From Capra hircus (Eukaryota > Chordata > Mammalia > Artiodactyla > Bovidae): DNA of 64,000 nt. The DNA lies in NCBI RefSeq assembly GCF_001704415.2, contig NC_030808.1, positions 132,261,089 to 132,325,088 on the forward strand, given 5' to 3'. Positions 23,718 through 36,149 of the stretch are shown in pieces. The position numbers and the translations under genes were made by a program. Every line of letters begins with the position of its first letter. Position 1 is the stretch's first letter. The notes beneath the pieces are model-generated. The model searched no databases. It had not been told where the DNA came from and worked only from the letters and a program-made list of their open reading frames with translations.

Positions 23718-25878
23718 TCAGTTCAGTTCACTCGCTCAGTCATGTCCAACTCTTTACAACCCCGTGAACCACAACATGCCAGGCCTCCGTGTCCATCACT
23801 AATGCCTGTAGTTCACTGAAACTCATGTCGATGATGCCATCCAACCATCTCATACTCTGTCATCCCCTTCTCCTCCTGCCCTCAATCTTTCCCAGCATCA
23901 GGGTCTTTTCAGCTGAGTTACCTCTTCACATCAGGTGGCCAGGGTATTGGAGTTTCAGCTTCAGCATCAGTCCTTCCAGTGAACACCCAGGAATGATCTC
24001 GTTTAGGAAGGACTGGTTGGATCTTCTTGCAGTCCAAGGGACTCTCAAGAGTCTTCTCCAACACCACACTTTAAAAGCAACAATTCTTCAGCACTCAGCT
24101 TTCTTTGTAGTCCACCTCTCACATCCATACATGACTGCTAGAAAAACAATAGCCTTGACTAGATGGACCTTTGTTGACAAAGTAATCTCTGCTTTTTACT
24201 ATGCTGTGTAGGTTGGTCATAACTTTCCTTCCAAGGAGTAAGGATCTTTTAATTTCATGGCTGCAGTCACCATCTGCAGTGATTTTGGAGCCTACAAAAA
24301 ATAAAGTCAGCCACTGTTCCCCAACTATTTGCCATGAAGGGATGGGACCAGATCCATGATCTAAGTTTTCTGACTGTTGAGCTTTAAGCAAACTTTTTCA
24401 CTCTCCTCTTTCAGTTTCATTAAGAGGCTCTTTAGTTCTTCTTCACTTTCTGCCCTAAGGGTGGTGTCATCTCTATACCTGAGGTTATTGATATTTCTCT
24501 TGGCAATCTTGATTCCAGCTTGTAATTCATCCAGCCCAGCGTTTCTCACGATGTACTCTGCATATGTTAAGTAAGCAGGGTGACAATATACAGCCTCGAC
24601 ACACTCCTTTTCTATTTGGAACTAGTCTGTTGTTCCATGTCCAGTTTTAACTATCGCTTCCTGACCTGCATACAGATTTCTCAAGAGGCAGGTCCAGTGG
24701 TCTGGTATTTCCATCTCTTTCAGAATTTTCCACAGTTTATCGTGATCCACACAGTCAAAGGCTTTGGCGTAGTCAATCAAGCAGAAATAGATGTTTTTCT
24801 GGAACTCTCTTGCCTTTCCATGATCCAGCGGATGTTGGCAATTTGATCCCTGGTTCCTCTGCCTTTTCTAAAACCAACTTGAACATCTGGAAGTTCACAA
24901 TCCACATGTTGTTGAAGCTTGGCTTGGAGAATTTTTAGCATTACTTGACTAGCGTGTGAGATGAGTGCAATTGTGCGGTAGTTTGAGCATTCTTTGGCAT
25001 TGCCTTTCTTTGGGATTGGAATGAAAGCTGACCTTTTCCGGTCCTGTGGCCACTGGTGAGTTTTCCAAGTTTGATGACATATTGAATGCAGCACTTTCAC
25101 AGCATCATATTTCAGAGTTTGAAATAGCTCAATTGGAATTCCATCACCTCCACTAACTTTGTTCATAGTGATGCTTCCTAAGACCCACTTGACTTCACAT
25201 TCCAGAATGTCTGGCTTTAGGTGAATGATCACACAAAAGTGATTATCTGAGTCATGAAGATCTTTTTTGTACAGTTTTTGTGTATTCTTGCCACCTCTTC
25301 TTAATATCTTCTGCTTCTGTTAGATCCATATCATTTCTATCCTTTATTGTTCCCATCTTGGCATGAAATGTTCCCTTGATATCTCTGATTTTCTTGAAGA
25401 GATCTCTAGTCTTTCCCATTCTATTGTTTCCCTCTATTTCTTTGCATTGATCGCTGAGGAAGGCTTTCTTATCTCTCCTTGCTATTCTCTGGAACTCTGC
25501 CTTCAAATGGGTATATCTTTCCTTTTCTCCTTTGCTTTTCGCTTCTCTTCTTTTCACAGCCATTTGTCAGGTCTCCTCCAACAGCCAGTTTGCTTTTTTG
25601 CATGTCTTTTTCTTGGAGATGGTCTTGATCCTTGTCTCCTGGACAACGTCATGAACCTCTGTCCATAGGTCATCAGGCAGTCTGTCTATCAGATCTAGTC
25701 CCTTAAATTTATTTCTCACTTCCACTGTATAATCATAAACGATTTGATTTAGGTCATACCTGAATGGTTTAGTGGTTTTCTTCAATTTCTTCAATTTAAC
25801 TCTGAATTAGGCAATAAGGGGTTCATGATCTGAGTCACAGTCAGCTCCCCGTCTTGTTTTTGCCGACTCTATCGAGCT
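23718..25878 (-). mobile_element. BovB LINE, about 2.2 kb, antisense, inside the younger L1
   Basis: It begins with the reversed 3' end (CAGTTCAGTTCACTCGCTCA) and extends further 5' than any other copy here, into the region before the reverse transcriptase. Minus-strand pieces: KKLKKTTKPFRYDLNQIVYD (25567-25794), a linker (25252-25563), reverse-transcriptase fingers with IPIPKKGNAKECSNYRTIAL (24777-25232), and the active-site piece (24361-24549), where the usual YADD reads YRDD. The endonuclease is missing. L1 5' text resumes after about 25878. No convincing target duplication is seen. Confidence 0.93.
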
Positions 25879-28703
25879 TCTCTATCTTTGATACTCCCTA
25901 TGGTTAGGTCTCTGGTAGTCTAGGATCTTGGAGTCAGTGCTCCGACTCCAGGAGTTCAGGGCTTGATCTCCACAACCCTCCTGTAAGGGTGAGAGAGACA
26001 GTGATATCAAAGGGTAGCGCTTGTGCATCATGTTTGTCTCGCTGTCCCATAGACAGCAGTCTGCCTCAATCTCATTTCCCCATTGCCAGAAACAAAATCT
26101 GCAGGTGCTCAGACCCATACACCACCCTCTCTCATAAAAAGAGTATTTTAAGTGATCTTTTGGACCATGTCAAATGCACTAGCATTTGCATTATAGGAGT
26201 CCTACTAAGAGAAGAGAGAGAAAGGGCCTGAGAAGACATTTGATGAGGTAATAGCTTAAAATATCCACAGCATGGAAAAGGAAGCAGTAACTACGTTTAC
26301 TAAGTTTAGACAGTAGCATATGGATGAAACCAAGGAGAAACATACCAAGACTCACAGTATCAAACTGACAAAAAGATAAAGAGAAAATATTAAAAAAAAA
26401 ACATCAAGGGGAAAACCACGAATAACATACAAGGAAATACCCATAGTTTTATCAGCTGAATTTTTAGCAGAAACTTTGTGACCAGAAAGGGTTGGCATAG
26501 TACCTTTGTAGTGAAGAATGGGAAAAACCTACAACCAAGAATTCACTATCCAATAAGTCTCTTGTATAGATTCAATGAAGAAATCAAAAGCTTTACAGAC
26601 AAGGAGAAACTATGAGAATCCAGCCCCATGCAAGCAGATATACAGCAAATGCTAATAGAAATTCTATAGGTTGAAAGGCCCACTTTTAGGAGGAGGAAAA
26701 TTACAAAGCAAGAAAGTTCACCAGGAAAATCAAACATTCAATAAAGATAGGAAATCATACATGCATATAAATGGTATCTGTACCAATAATTGTGAAAGGA
26801 GTATATGATTGCAGGATATTTCAAGTACATTTGAAATCTAGTGACCAACAACTGAAAACATGTGTATGTACAGACTGCTGTATCAAACACTCATGGTGAC
26901 TACAATGGAAAAAGCTGTAATAGATATACACACAAATAAGGAAAAAGAATCCAAACACAGCACTAAAGAAAAGCATCAGATCATGAAAGAAGAGAACAGA
27001 AGATGAAGGGAGAAAAAAGAACTATAAAAATAAATCCAAAACTATTGCCAAAATAACAGTAAGAACATACATATTGAAAATTGCCTTAAATTTAAATGGA
27101 TTAAATTCTTCCGCCAAAAGACATAGACTGGCTGAATGAATATAAAAAGAGACCTGTATGTATGCTGTCAACAAGAGAATTCCTTTAGATCTATAGTTAT
27201 ATACAGAATGAAAGGGAGAAGATAGAAGGTATTTCATGCAAATGGAAGTCAAAGTGAAGGTGGAAGAAACAGTACTCATATCTGACAATATAAACTTAAA
27301 AAAAAAAGACTATTATAAGAGGCCAACAAGGGTATTGTATAATAATGAATCCAAAATTATATCACAGCTGTAAATGAATGCACCCAACATAAAAGCACCT
27401 CAGTGTATAAGGCAAATATTAATGGACATAAAATGAGAAATTCACAATAACACGATAATAAGGATTCCTTTAACATTTCACATACATCAATGGACACATC
27501 ATCTGGATAGAAAAGAAGGAAACACAGACTTGAAATGATGTGTCAGACCAAATGGACTCAATTGATATTCATAGAGAGTTCCATCCTAATGCTGCAGAGT
27601 ACAGATTCTTTTCAAGTATACATAGAGCATTCACCAGGATAGGTCACATGCCCGGGTACAGTGCAAGCCACAGTAAAGTTAAGAATGCTGAAATTGACTG
27701 AAACATCTTTTCCAATCACAACACAAGGCTAGAAATCAGCTACAGGAAAAAAATTGTGCACATGGCATGAACACATGGAGACTTCATGTATTCTAGGAAA
27801 CAACCAATGGATCATTGAAGAAGTCAAAGCGGAAATCAGTAAAGACCTAGCAACAAATGAAAAGATGAAGACTGAAAGTCAGTGGGATGCAGCAAAAGGA
27901 ATTCTGTGAGGAAAGTTTATAACAATACATTCTTACCTTAGGAAGCAAGAACAATCTCAAATAAACATCCTAAGTATCCACAGAAGCAATGAGATTAAGA
28001 ACAAGGAAAACTTCCAGTTAGTAGATGGAAAGAAAATACAAATGTCAAAGTAGAAATGAATGCAACAGAGACTAAGAAAGCAAAAGAAAGGATCAATGTA
28101 ACTAAAAGTTAATTCCTTGGAAGATTGAAAGATTTAAAGAATGGTAAAACTTTAGACAGACTCATCAAGAAAACAAAAGTGAAAGGGCCCAAATCAATAA
28201 AATTAAAAATTAAAAAGAAAAGTTAAAACTGACATTGCAGAAATAGAAAGGACCTTAAGAGACTACTATGAGCAGCTGTATGCCAATAAAATGGACAATC
28301 TATAAGAAGTGGAAAAATACTTAGAAATTTACAATCTCCTAAGCTGGAACTAGAAAGAAATAGGAAACAAGAATAGGACAGTTATAAGTACTGAAATTCA
28401 ATGTGAGACTAAAAACCTCCCATCAAACAAAAGTAACCAGATAATTTCACAGGTCAATTCTATCAGATATTTAGAAGTGAATTAAAACACCTATCCTTAT
28501 AAAACTATTTCTAAAAATTGCAGAGGAAAGAGCATTTCCATGATCATTCTGTGAGGCCAACATCAGTGTGATAGCACATGATATGCAAAAAAAAATTATA
28601 TATATATGTATATATCACAGGCCAGTTTCACTGATGCACCTAGGTACAAAGTTCTTCAAGAAAATACAAGCAAATCGAATATGGTATAAAGAGCATAAAC
28701 TGT

Positions 28704-29061
28704 GATTCAGTCAGTTCAGTTCAGTTCAGTCGCTCAGTCGTGTCCGACTCTTTGCAACCCCATGAATCGCAGCACGCCAGGCCTCCCTGTCCATCACCAT
28801 CTCCCAGAGGTTACTCACACTCACATCCATCAAGTCAGTGATGCCATCCAGCCATCTCATCCTCGGCCGTCCCCTTCTCCTCCTGCCCCCAATCCCTCCA
28901 AGCATCAGAGTCTTTTCCAGTGAGTCAACTCTTTGCATGAGGTGGCCAAAGTACTGGAGTTTCAGCTTTAGCATCATTCCTTCCAAAGAAATCCCAGGGC
29001 TGATCTCCTTTCAGAATGGACTGGTTGGATCTCCTTGCAGTCCAAGGGACTCTCAAGAGTC
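28704..29061 (-). mobile_element. BovB 3' fragment, antisense, inside old L1
   Basis: It starts with the reversed tandem 3' end (CAGTTCAGTTCAGTTCAGTC) and stops at GGGACTCTCAAGAGTC. L1 ORF2 text continues at once (AGGTGGGATTTATCTCAG). The minus-strand open stretch 28726-28986 is the BovB C-terminal frame (RPRMRWLDGITDLMD). Sequence quality is close to consensus, so it is probably younger than its host. Confidence 0.9.
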
Positions 29062-29294
29062 ATTAGGTGGGATTTATCTCAGAAATGCAAGAACTTTTCT
29101 ATATCTGCAAATCAGTAAGTGTGATACTTTGCATTAGCAAGTTGGAAAATAAAAACCATATGGCCCTCTTAATTGGTGCAGAAAAATGCTTTTGATAAAA
29201 TTCAACATCTATTTATAATTTTAAAAAATTTTCCAGAAAGCAGACATAGAACAGAGCTCAATATAATAGAGGCCATATATGAACAAATGCATAG

Positions 29295-29496
29295 TGAAAG
29301 TGAAGTCGCTCAGTCGTGTCCAACTCTTTGTGACCCCATGGCCTGTAGCCTACCAGGCTCCTCTGTCCATGGGATTTTCCAGGCAATAGTCTTGGAGTGG
29401 ATTGCCATTTCCTTCTCCAGGGGATCTTCCCAACCCAGGGATCAAACCCAGGTCTCCCACATTGTAGACAGACGCTTTACTGTCTGAGCCACCAGG
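29295..29496 (-). mobile_element. Bov-tA SINE, antisense, inside old L1, 10-bp target duplication
   Basis: The + strand reads GAAGTCGCTCAGTCGTGTCC, CTCCTCTGTCCATGGGATTT and the B-box complement GGGATCAAACCCAGGTCTCC, ending GTCTGAGCCACCAGG. The flanking repeat AAATGCATAG is at 29285-29294 and 29497-29506 and is perfect. Confidence 0.94.
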
Positions 29497-29877
29497 AAAT
29501 GCATAGCTACCATCATACTCAGTGATGGAAAGCTGAAAGGACTTCCTCTAAGACCAGTAACAAGATAAGGGTGTCTGCTCTCACCACTTTAGGAAGTCCT
29601 AGTCAAGGTAGTAAGAGAAATGAAAAGAATCCAAATAGATAAAGAAGAATACTTTTATTATTTGCAGATGACACTGCCTTTAGAAAATCCTAGATATAGT
29701 ACTAGAAATCTGCTGAAACTCATCAGTGAATTTTGTAAAGTTAAAGTGTATGAAATTAATACATGGAAATTTGTTGTATTTCTGTGTTGTATTTCCCACT
29801 AACAGTGGGAATTCAGAAAGTTAAAGAAAAATCTCATTTAGCATTGTATCAAAGGGAAAAAAAATATCTAAAAGTGG

Positions 29878-29936
29878 GCTGCTGTCTTTGGGGTCACACA
29901 GAGTTGGGCATGACTGAAGTGACTTAGCAGCAGTGG
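29878..29936 (+). mobile_element. Bov-tA SINE 3' fragment, sense
   Basis: GGCTGCTGTCTTTGGGGTCA, then GAGTTGGGCATGACTGAAGT and GACTTAGCAGCAG, is the 3' end of a ruminant SINE. It interrupts the old L1 ORF2 text. Confidence 0.8.
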
Positions 29937-31724
29937 CAATCCTAGAAAAGGCAGTAAACGACCTATACTCCAAACACTATAAAATGCTGAAAGCAATTGA
30001 AGATGATACAAATAGTTTGGAAGATATACCATATTTTTGGATTGGTGGAATCAACATTGTCAAAATGACTATTCTGCTGAAGACAATCTACAGACTGAGT
30101 GCTGTTTCTATAAAATTGCCAGTGGCACTTTTCACAGAACTAGACTTTTCACAGAATTTGTGTGGAAACACAAAAGACCACAAATAGCCAAAGCAATGTT
30201 AAGAAATAAAACTGATGCTGGAGAAAGCAGGCACTCTGTGTTCAGACTATATCACAAAGCTACAGTCATCAAAATGGTGTGGTACTGGCACAAACAGACA
30301 TATAGAACATGATAGAAAACTCAGAAGTAAAACCATGTACCTGTGGTCAGTTAATCTACGACAAAGGATGCAGGTATCCACAATGGAGAGTAGGAAATCT
30401 CTTCAGTAAGTGGTGCCTGGAAATCTAAAAACTACATGTAAAAAATAAGATAAGAACTTTCTTTCACATCATGCACAAAAACACAATGGATTAGACCAAA
30501 AATAAAGACTTGATAGTATAAAACTCCTATATGGAAACATAGAACATTCTTTAACATAAATCATTGGAATATCTTTTTGGATCCCTCTCCTAGAGTTGTG
30601 GAAACAAAATCAAATTTAAAAATGGGACATAATTACAAAAACAAAAAGATGACCTATAGAATAGGAGAATGTATTTGCAAATGATGCAACTGAAATGGGA
30701 GTAATCTCTGAAATAATACAAAGAGCTTATGCAACTCAACGTCAAAAAAGCAAGCAAATAAAAAATGGGCAGAAGAGATAGAGAAGCATACAGATTGCCA
30801 ACAGGCACACAAAAAGATGTTCAACATTACTAATTATTAGAGCAATGCAGATCAAAACTATAATAAGATACCACCTTGTACCATTCAGAATGACCTACAT
30901 CATGAAGTCTATAAATAATAAATACTGGAGAAGTATGGAGAAAAGAGAACCCTCCTACATTGTTGGTAGTAATGTATATGGGGACAGCCACTTTGGAGAA
31001 CATTATGGAGGTTCCTTAAAATAGTAAAAATAGAGCTACCATATGATCCTGCAGTCCCACTCCTGGGCTTGTGAATAAAAAACATACCCTGAAGAAAAAG
31101 AATCGTTGAAAAAGATACATACACCACAATGTGCAGAGCAGCGCTATTTATAACAGTCAAGACATGGAAGCTCTGTAAGTGTCCATTGACAGATGAATGG
31201 ATAAAGAAGAGTGCTGTGTGTGTGTGCGTGTGTGTGTTTGCAGTGAAACATTACTTAGCCATTAAAAATAAGAATGAAATCTCACAGCAATGTGGTTGGA
31301 TCCAGGAGATTATCATACTAAGTGGCGTAAGTCAGACAGAAAGACAAATCATACATCATTTATAAGTGAAATTTAAGAAAAGTGATACAAATGAACTTAT
31401 ATAGAAAACAAATGCACTTACAGACATAGAAAACAAATTTTTGGTTTACTAAAAGGCACAAGGGGTTTAGTTCCAAAATACACACATTACTATATATAAA
31501 ATATATAAGCAGCAAGTTCCTAAGAGTTATAGCACAGGAAACTAGACTCAGTATCCTGTAATAACATATAATGGAAGAGAATGTAAAAAAATGTAAAAAA
31601 AGAAATATTTATATACAAACATACACATACATATGTACACACCTAAATAACTTTGATGTCCACTTGAAACAAATACAACATTGTAAATCAACTGTATTTC
31701 AATAAAAGTTAAAAAATTTATTTT

Positions 31725-32460
31725 AGGCAGTTGTCCTTTCTCCTTAGTGATTGTCTTAATGAAGACTTTAAATTTGTCTGCTGCCTCTTGGTCAGCACAA
31801 TTTTCTTTGCTGGTTATCTTTTTGTTTGTTAAACACTTTTTCTAAAATTATCAATCCTTTTGAGGCTTTAAATTCTCCAGCTTTATATGTTTCACCTTTC
31901 TTTTGCTTTATGTTTTCATATAATGACTACATTTTCTCCACTTATATTAGAAGTCATAGATATGCCTTTCTTGAAGCAGTCCTATACCAATATAAGAGCT
32001 GCATTCAAAATGAAATAAAAAGATATCATGAAAAGTGCAAGGTTTTTATGCCTGCTGGAATAGCTACAGTGATCATTTCATGAATTTCCTTTTCTTCTTA
32101 AATGGTCTTTATGCTGGATTTCATTTATTTTGAAATGGTGGGCAGCCAGAGCTGCAGACCTCAGTCTTTCGTACATATCAAGCAACTTTTCTCTGCTTCA
32201 GAGGAGCACTTCCAGCATCACTAGTAGCACTTCCTGTGGGTCTCATGGTATTATTGAAGGTTTCTCATGGCATTGTACTAAATATGATGTTAAATATGAA
32301 AGAAGAGCAAGAGATTCCATTTTACTGTAATTATGCAGTTTACTAAAGAAACAAAGTACTCACATGGAGATGATTAGTGTCACACAGCATATTAAGCCAG
32401 TACTCACTAAAATAGCAACAGGAAGTAGTTACAAAATTATGACAGTAATACAGTATGTTC
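31725..32460 (-). pseudogene. Tigger transposase, N-terminal half, decayed
   Basis: Reading the minus strand gives KAGEFKASKGLI, then after a frameshift EAADKFKVFIKTITKEKGQL, the segment that leads into LPEQVFNADES at 16226. It corresponds to the helix-turn-helix and linker part of a pogo-type transposase. Text further up (to about 32460) is too decayed to read reliably. It is separated from the C-terminal half by the L1 insertion. Confidence 0.7.
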
Positions 32461-34235
32461 TATAGTTAATTTTATGCAGTTATGTTTTAATATTGCATCT
32501 TTACATTTGTTTACATTTCTCCCAACTGCAAATGGCACCATGTGACAGTCTGTAAGTGTTTGTGTGGGTAAGTTTTGATATATTTTAACTTTTTATAGTA
32601 GATTTATGTATATTTTATGGTAGTGATAAAATAATTGATATCATTATTTTAAGCATTTATGATGTTTCTATTTTTCTTAGTTTTTCGGTTGACAAGCTGT
32701 GTGGTTTGCCAGTTAATTTTCAAGTTTTTGCAAATCTATAAAAAAAATTTCCCAATTTATTTAAATTTGAAAAACTTTGTGTGGATTTGCATAGTTCAAA
32801 CCCGTGTTTTGCACGGGTCAACTGTGTTCACTTAGTACCTTTCATTCGTATGTGTGTTATTTTGTATTGCTCTGCTCATAATTCTAAATGTTGTTTATTG
32901 TGCTCTTTATAGTGATTATGACTTACCTTCTAGATTTTTTTTCTTCTCATTTCTAATCATATGTGCTTATGTGAATTTGTTGATTTAAACTTAAGTATAG
33001 TACTTTTTGCTTATCCTTTTGAGCAGTTATTAAATGATTAAAGATATTATGAAATGTAAAAATGTTTAAATAGTACAAACTGAGAAAATGTGAAGAGATG
33101 CCAAAACATGATAGAGGAAACCTGAATTTAAAGTCTCTAAATATTTTTGATTGTATCTTCTATCAGTGAAACATTTCTAAATTTCTAGTAATAAAAACTT
33201 ATGAAAAGGCTAATTTTATATGTGAAATTATTCTGCCCATGTCTTCCCCACACTTCTCAGAAGGCTGTATAGTTCTGTTCTTGTAAGGAAGTTGCTTAAA
33301 AGGTAGCTGCCTGTTAATTGTTGCAGACTTTCTTAATTTTGAACTAAGTTAATTTCCTAAACACCTAATAAATAAAAATAGGAAGTTGTTTCCTTTTATC
33401 CTTATGTCAGTACACTGTATTTATTGTTAGTGTTTGTTAAAGCATATATTTATTTATAGAATTAAATACTTGTACTACTAGGTCAGTTTTTCTTTGTTTT
33501 TAATTTATTTTTAACTAAAGGATAATTGCTGGTGAGTTTCTAATGATGGATATCATTAGCTTGTCATCATGGCTTTAAGTTTCATAGTGGTCTAAAGGAG
33601 AGCTTGTGCAGGAAGTGTCAGTGCCTCCATGTTTCTTGTTGTTCACTTGTGATTATAGATTTTTGTGTCTGTTTTCTCCAGAAATCTTTGCATTTCCATT
33701 TTGTGAAGAGTTAAACATAGTATAAATCATAAATCCATTGCAATGATAAGTAACTTATGAACAACCTAAGAAGAGTTCCATTTCTTGTGTCAATCCTTTA
33801 GAGTACTGAACTATTTTTGTTCTCCTAAATACCTCAAATAGGATACCTCAAATACTATCTGTGACACAGAACAATCTGGAATATGGACCTAGTGAGGACA
33901 TACCAATCTTATTCATTATCTTAAATATTTATAGTAAATTATTTATTTTTAGATAAAAATAAAGTTATATTTTGTTGCAGTGCATTGTTCAGTTCATGTT
34001 GTCTATATTACTTTGGAGACTACTCCAAGTTGAGAAAGGTAAACAGAATATTAAAGAAAGGAAGCAAAGTTGGAAATGAGAAATGCCAAAACAAAGGAAT
34101 AACCGTGTAGGAAAGTAATACAGACTCAAGAATTTGTACCCAATTTGTAATGTGGAAAGGTTCCAGACTGGAAATAATATTATACCTATGAACCTTGAGG
34201 TATAATTATTAAAGACATGATGAAACATGTTGAAA

Positions 34236-34492
34236 AATAATAGTAGCAAATACAGATACTGCACCTATTCGGTACCATGCACCATTGTAAGTACTTTTCA
34301 TAAAAATGTAATTCTTCACATTTTCATGAGGCAGGTTTTCTGTATCTCCTTTTCACAGATAATAATATTGAGGCCAAAAGGGTAGAGAAACTTCTCTGAG
34401 GTCACAAAACTAGTGAATGGCAAAGCCAGGAACTGAACCCAGATCATTTAGCTCCTAAGTTCATATTGGTAGCCACTACTGTATCCTGCCTA
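34236..34492 (-). mobile_element. MIR SINE, antisense
   Basis: The + strand contains CACCATTGTAAGTACTTTTC, GAGGTCACAAAACTAGTGAA and GCCAGGAACTGAACCCAG in the order of a reversed MIR core and tRNA-like head. It is diverged, as expected for an ancient mammalian SINE. Confidence 0.8.
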
Positions 34493-35523
34493 ATATGTAA
34501 CTCTAAGTGTATAATCTGAAATAGCTGGAGATGGGTACAAGTAATAGTTACACCTTTAGTCATATTATAACTTTCTGGTGGGTTTTATTACATGTGTCTT
34601 AGGACTAACTGAATAAGTTGTGGAATTTAGCTAGTATTTCTTAAAGGATCAATTATATTCTATTGATTAATATTAAATCTTTAATGTAGATTGAGTTTTC
34701 TGAGACACATTATGAGAAATGCTTAAATGAGATAATCATAAACCAAAGTATGACTCAACAGTAATACTTGTATTGCTGGGAACTGGATTAACTCCCTGTC
34801 TGCGTTAATCATAATCAGCTGTATATTGAGGTTATTCCTTTGTGGTAATTTCAAGCATTATATCCTTCAGTTTTAAAATATACCTACAAAATCATGATGT
34901 AATTGATGTGTGACATAAATGTGATATAAATGATGCACATTTATTTTAGGGGTAACTTTTTATTTTGACAAGTGTTAAATGAACTGTTTGATCTTTCAAA
35001 CTTATTTCTATGGTATTAATGTAATTTTGTATTTGTTCAGTAATAACACTTAATGCATGTCCAACTTTTGCATAGGAACTATAGAGATCAACAAGGTTAT
35101 GGCTCTAGACAGTGAATTTATATTCTAAATGATAAAATAACTTTGTAAACTAATAGCAGTAATACACTGACAACTTCAATAGTTAAAAAATATAAGACCC
35201 ATGAGAACCCACAGGATGAGATCATTATCTGAGGTGTGAATGCTTCATACATCAGATAATGATTATTCAACTATTAAAATTAGATTTCCAATGATAAATA
35301 AAAGTTCAGTCATAAAATCTGGAAGGAGCTTATAGAGAAGATGGTGTTTAACTTGTAGAGGAGGAGATAGTGAGATACAAAGCTGGAAAAAGTGAAAATA
35401 GCCTTGTAGATTAGACTAAGGAGATTGTATTTAGTACTAATAAATAAGTCATGTCCAAAACATTGTTGTCCTCCTGAGCACATGAGACAGTGTCCTAGAT
35501 CAATGCTAGAGATACAGAGATGA

Positions 35524-35802
35524 TGCTGCCGCTGCTGCTGCTAAATCGCTTTAGTCATGTCTGACACTGTGTGACCCCATAGACGGATGCCCACCAGGCT
35601 CCCCTGTCCCTGGGATTCTCCAGGCAAGAACACTGGAGTGGGTTGCCATTTCCTTCTCCAGTGAATGGAAGTGAAAAGTGAAAGTGAAGTCGCTCAGTTG
35701 TGTCCGACTCCTAGTGACCCCATGGACTATAGCCTACCAGGCTCCTCCATCCATGGGATTTTCCAGGCAAGAGTACTGGAGTGGGTTGCCATTGCCTCTC
35801 CA
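35524..35802 (-). mobile_element. BOV-A2 (dimeric) SINE, antisense, 13-bp target duplication
   Basis: Two related arms are present in tandem, each with GGGATT(C/T)TCCAGGCAAGA and ACTGGAGTGGGTTGCCATT. A (GCT)n tract at the left is the reversed AGC tail. The flanking repeats are GATACAGAGATGA (35511-35523) and GACACAGAGATGA (35803-35815), with one mismatch. A short + strand open stretch here is repeat-derived. Confidence 0.93.
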
Positions 35803-36002
35803 GACACAGAGATGAGTAAGATTATAATAACATTTTTGTTGGATTGACTTGTAAAATTGTTCTTTCCAAATACATTTTTATATTGTTTCTTAATTAGTGT
35901 ACATATATTTCTACGGGCATATGAATTTACTGATACTTTGGAAGTCTGAGGGTTTGCCAAAATTGAAAGAGTTAGTTTCAGCTTAATTAGCAGAGGTCTG
36001 AT

Positions 36003-36149
36003 TCAGTTCAGTTCAGTCGCTCAGTCGTGTCCGACCCTTTGCGACCCCATGAATCCCAACACGCCAGGCCTCCCTGTCCATCACCAACTCCCGGAGTTCA
36101 CTCAGACTCCCATCCATCGAGTCAGTGATGCCATCCAGCCATCTCATCT
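36003..36149 (-). mobile_element. BovB 3' end, 147 bp, antisense
   Basis: This is a strongly 5'-truncated BovB: repeated TTCAG units, CTCAGTCGTGTCCGACCC, then GATGCCATCCAGCCATCTC. The flanking repeat GGTCTGAT is at 35995-36002 and 36150-36157. The minus-strand frame WLDGITDSMDGSLSE is the BovB C-terminus. Confidence 0.9.

Larger units (their letters stand above)
18327..26141 (-). mobile_element. Younger ruminant L1 LINE, antisense, about 5.7 kb plus a BovB insertion
   Basis: The + strand begins after a T run with the reversed L1 3' end and passes through ORF2 (about 22400 down to 18870) and ORF1 (about 23500 down to 22600). It reaches 5' untranslated text that continues on both sides of a BovB (23718-25878), up to about 26141. 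The flanking repeat is AGTATTTT at 18319-18326 and 26142-26149. Removing the element rejoins the ORF1 text of the older sense L1. It is less decayed than its host L1, but its frames are broken by frameshifts and stops. Confidence 0.9.
16227..31724 (+). mobile_element. Old L1 LINE, near full length, sense, inserted in Tigger and split by a younger L1
   Basis: The target repeat AGGCAG is at 16221-16226 and 31725-31730. Joining across it restores the Tigger reading KGQLPEQVFNADES. The L1 start-like GAGAGAAAACAATATGGCAG is near 16572. What 16227-16570 is remains unclear: it could be the far 5' end or a separate LTR-like piece (AATAAACTCTCTTCTCC at 16258). L1 parts are 16572-17865, 18176-18318, 26150-28703, 29062-29294, 29507-29877 and 29937-31724. 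ORF1 text breaks at GAAACAGTAG (18320) and resumes after 26150 (CAAATGCACTAGCATTTGC). The ORF2 catalytic box FADD is at 29661-29672. The 3' end is AATAAAAGTTAAAAAA. Stops are dense throughout. Confidence 0.85.
11913..32824 (-). mobile_element. Tigger-type (pogo superfamily) DNA transposon, split by 15.5 kb of later insertions
   Basis: The element ends are near-inverted copies: CAGCTGACCC at 11913 on the + strand and, at 32815-32824, GGGTCAACTG (complement CAGTTGACCC). Next to them the outer parts continue as TTTGACAGTGTGGGT and the complement GTGCAAAACACGGGT. The coding strand is minus. The transposase N-terminal half lies at 31725-32460 and the C-terminal half at 13020-16226. Parts belonging to Tigger are 11913-16226, less a SINE and a BovB, and 31725-32824. 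Everything between 16227 and 31724 inserted later. The TA target dinucleotides are no longer clear. The exact Tigger subfamily is not assigned. Confidence 0.8.
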
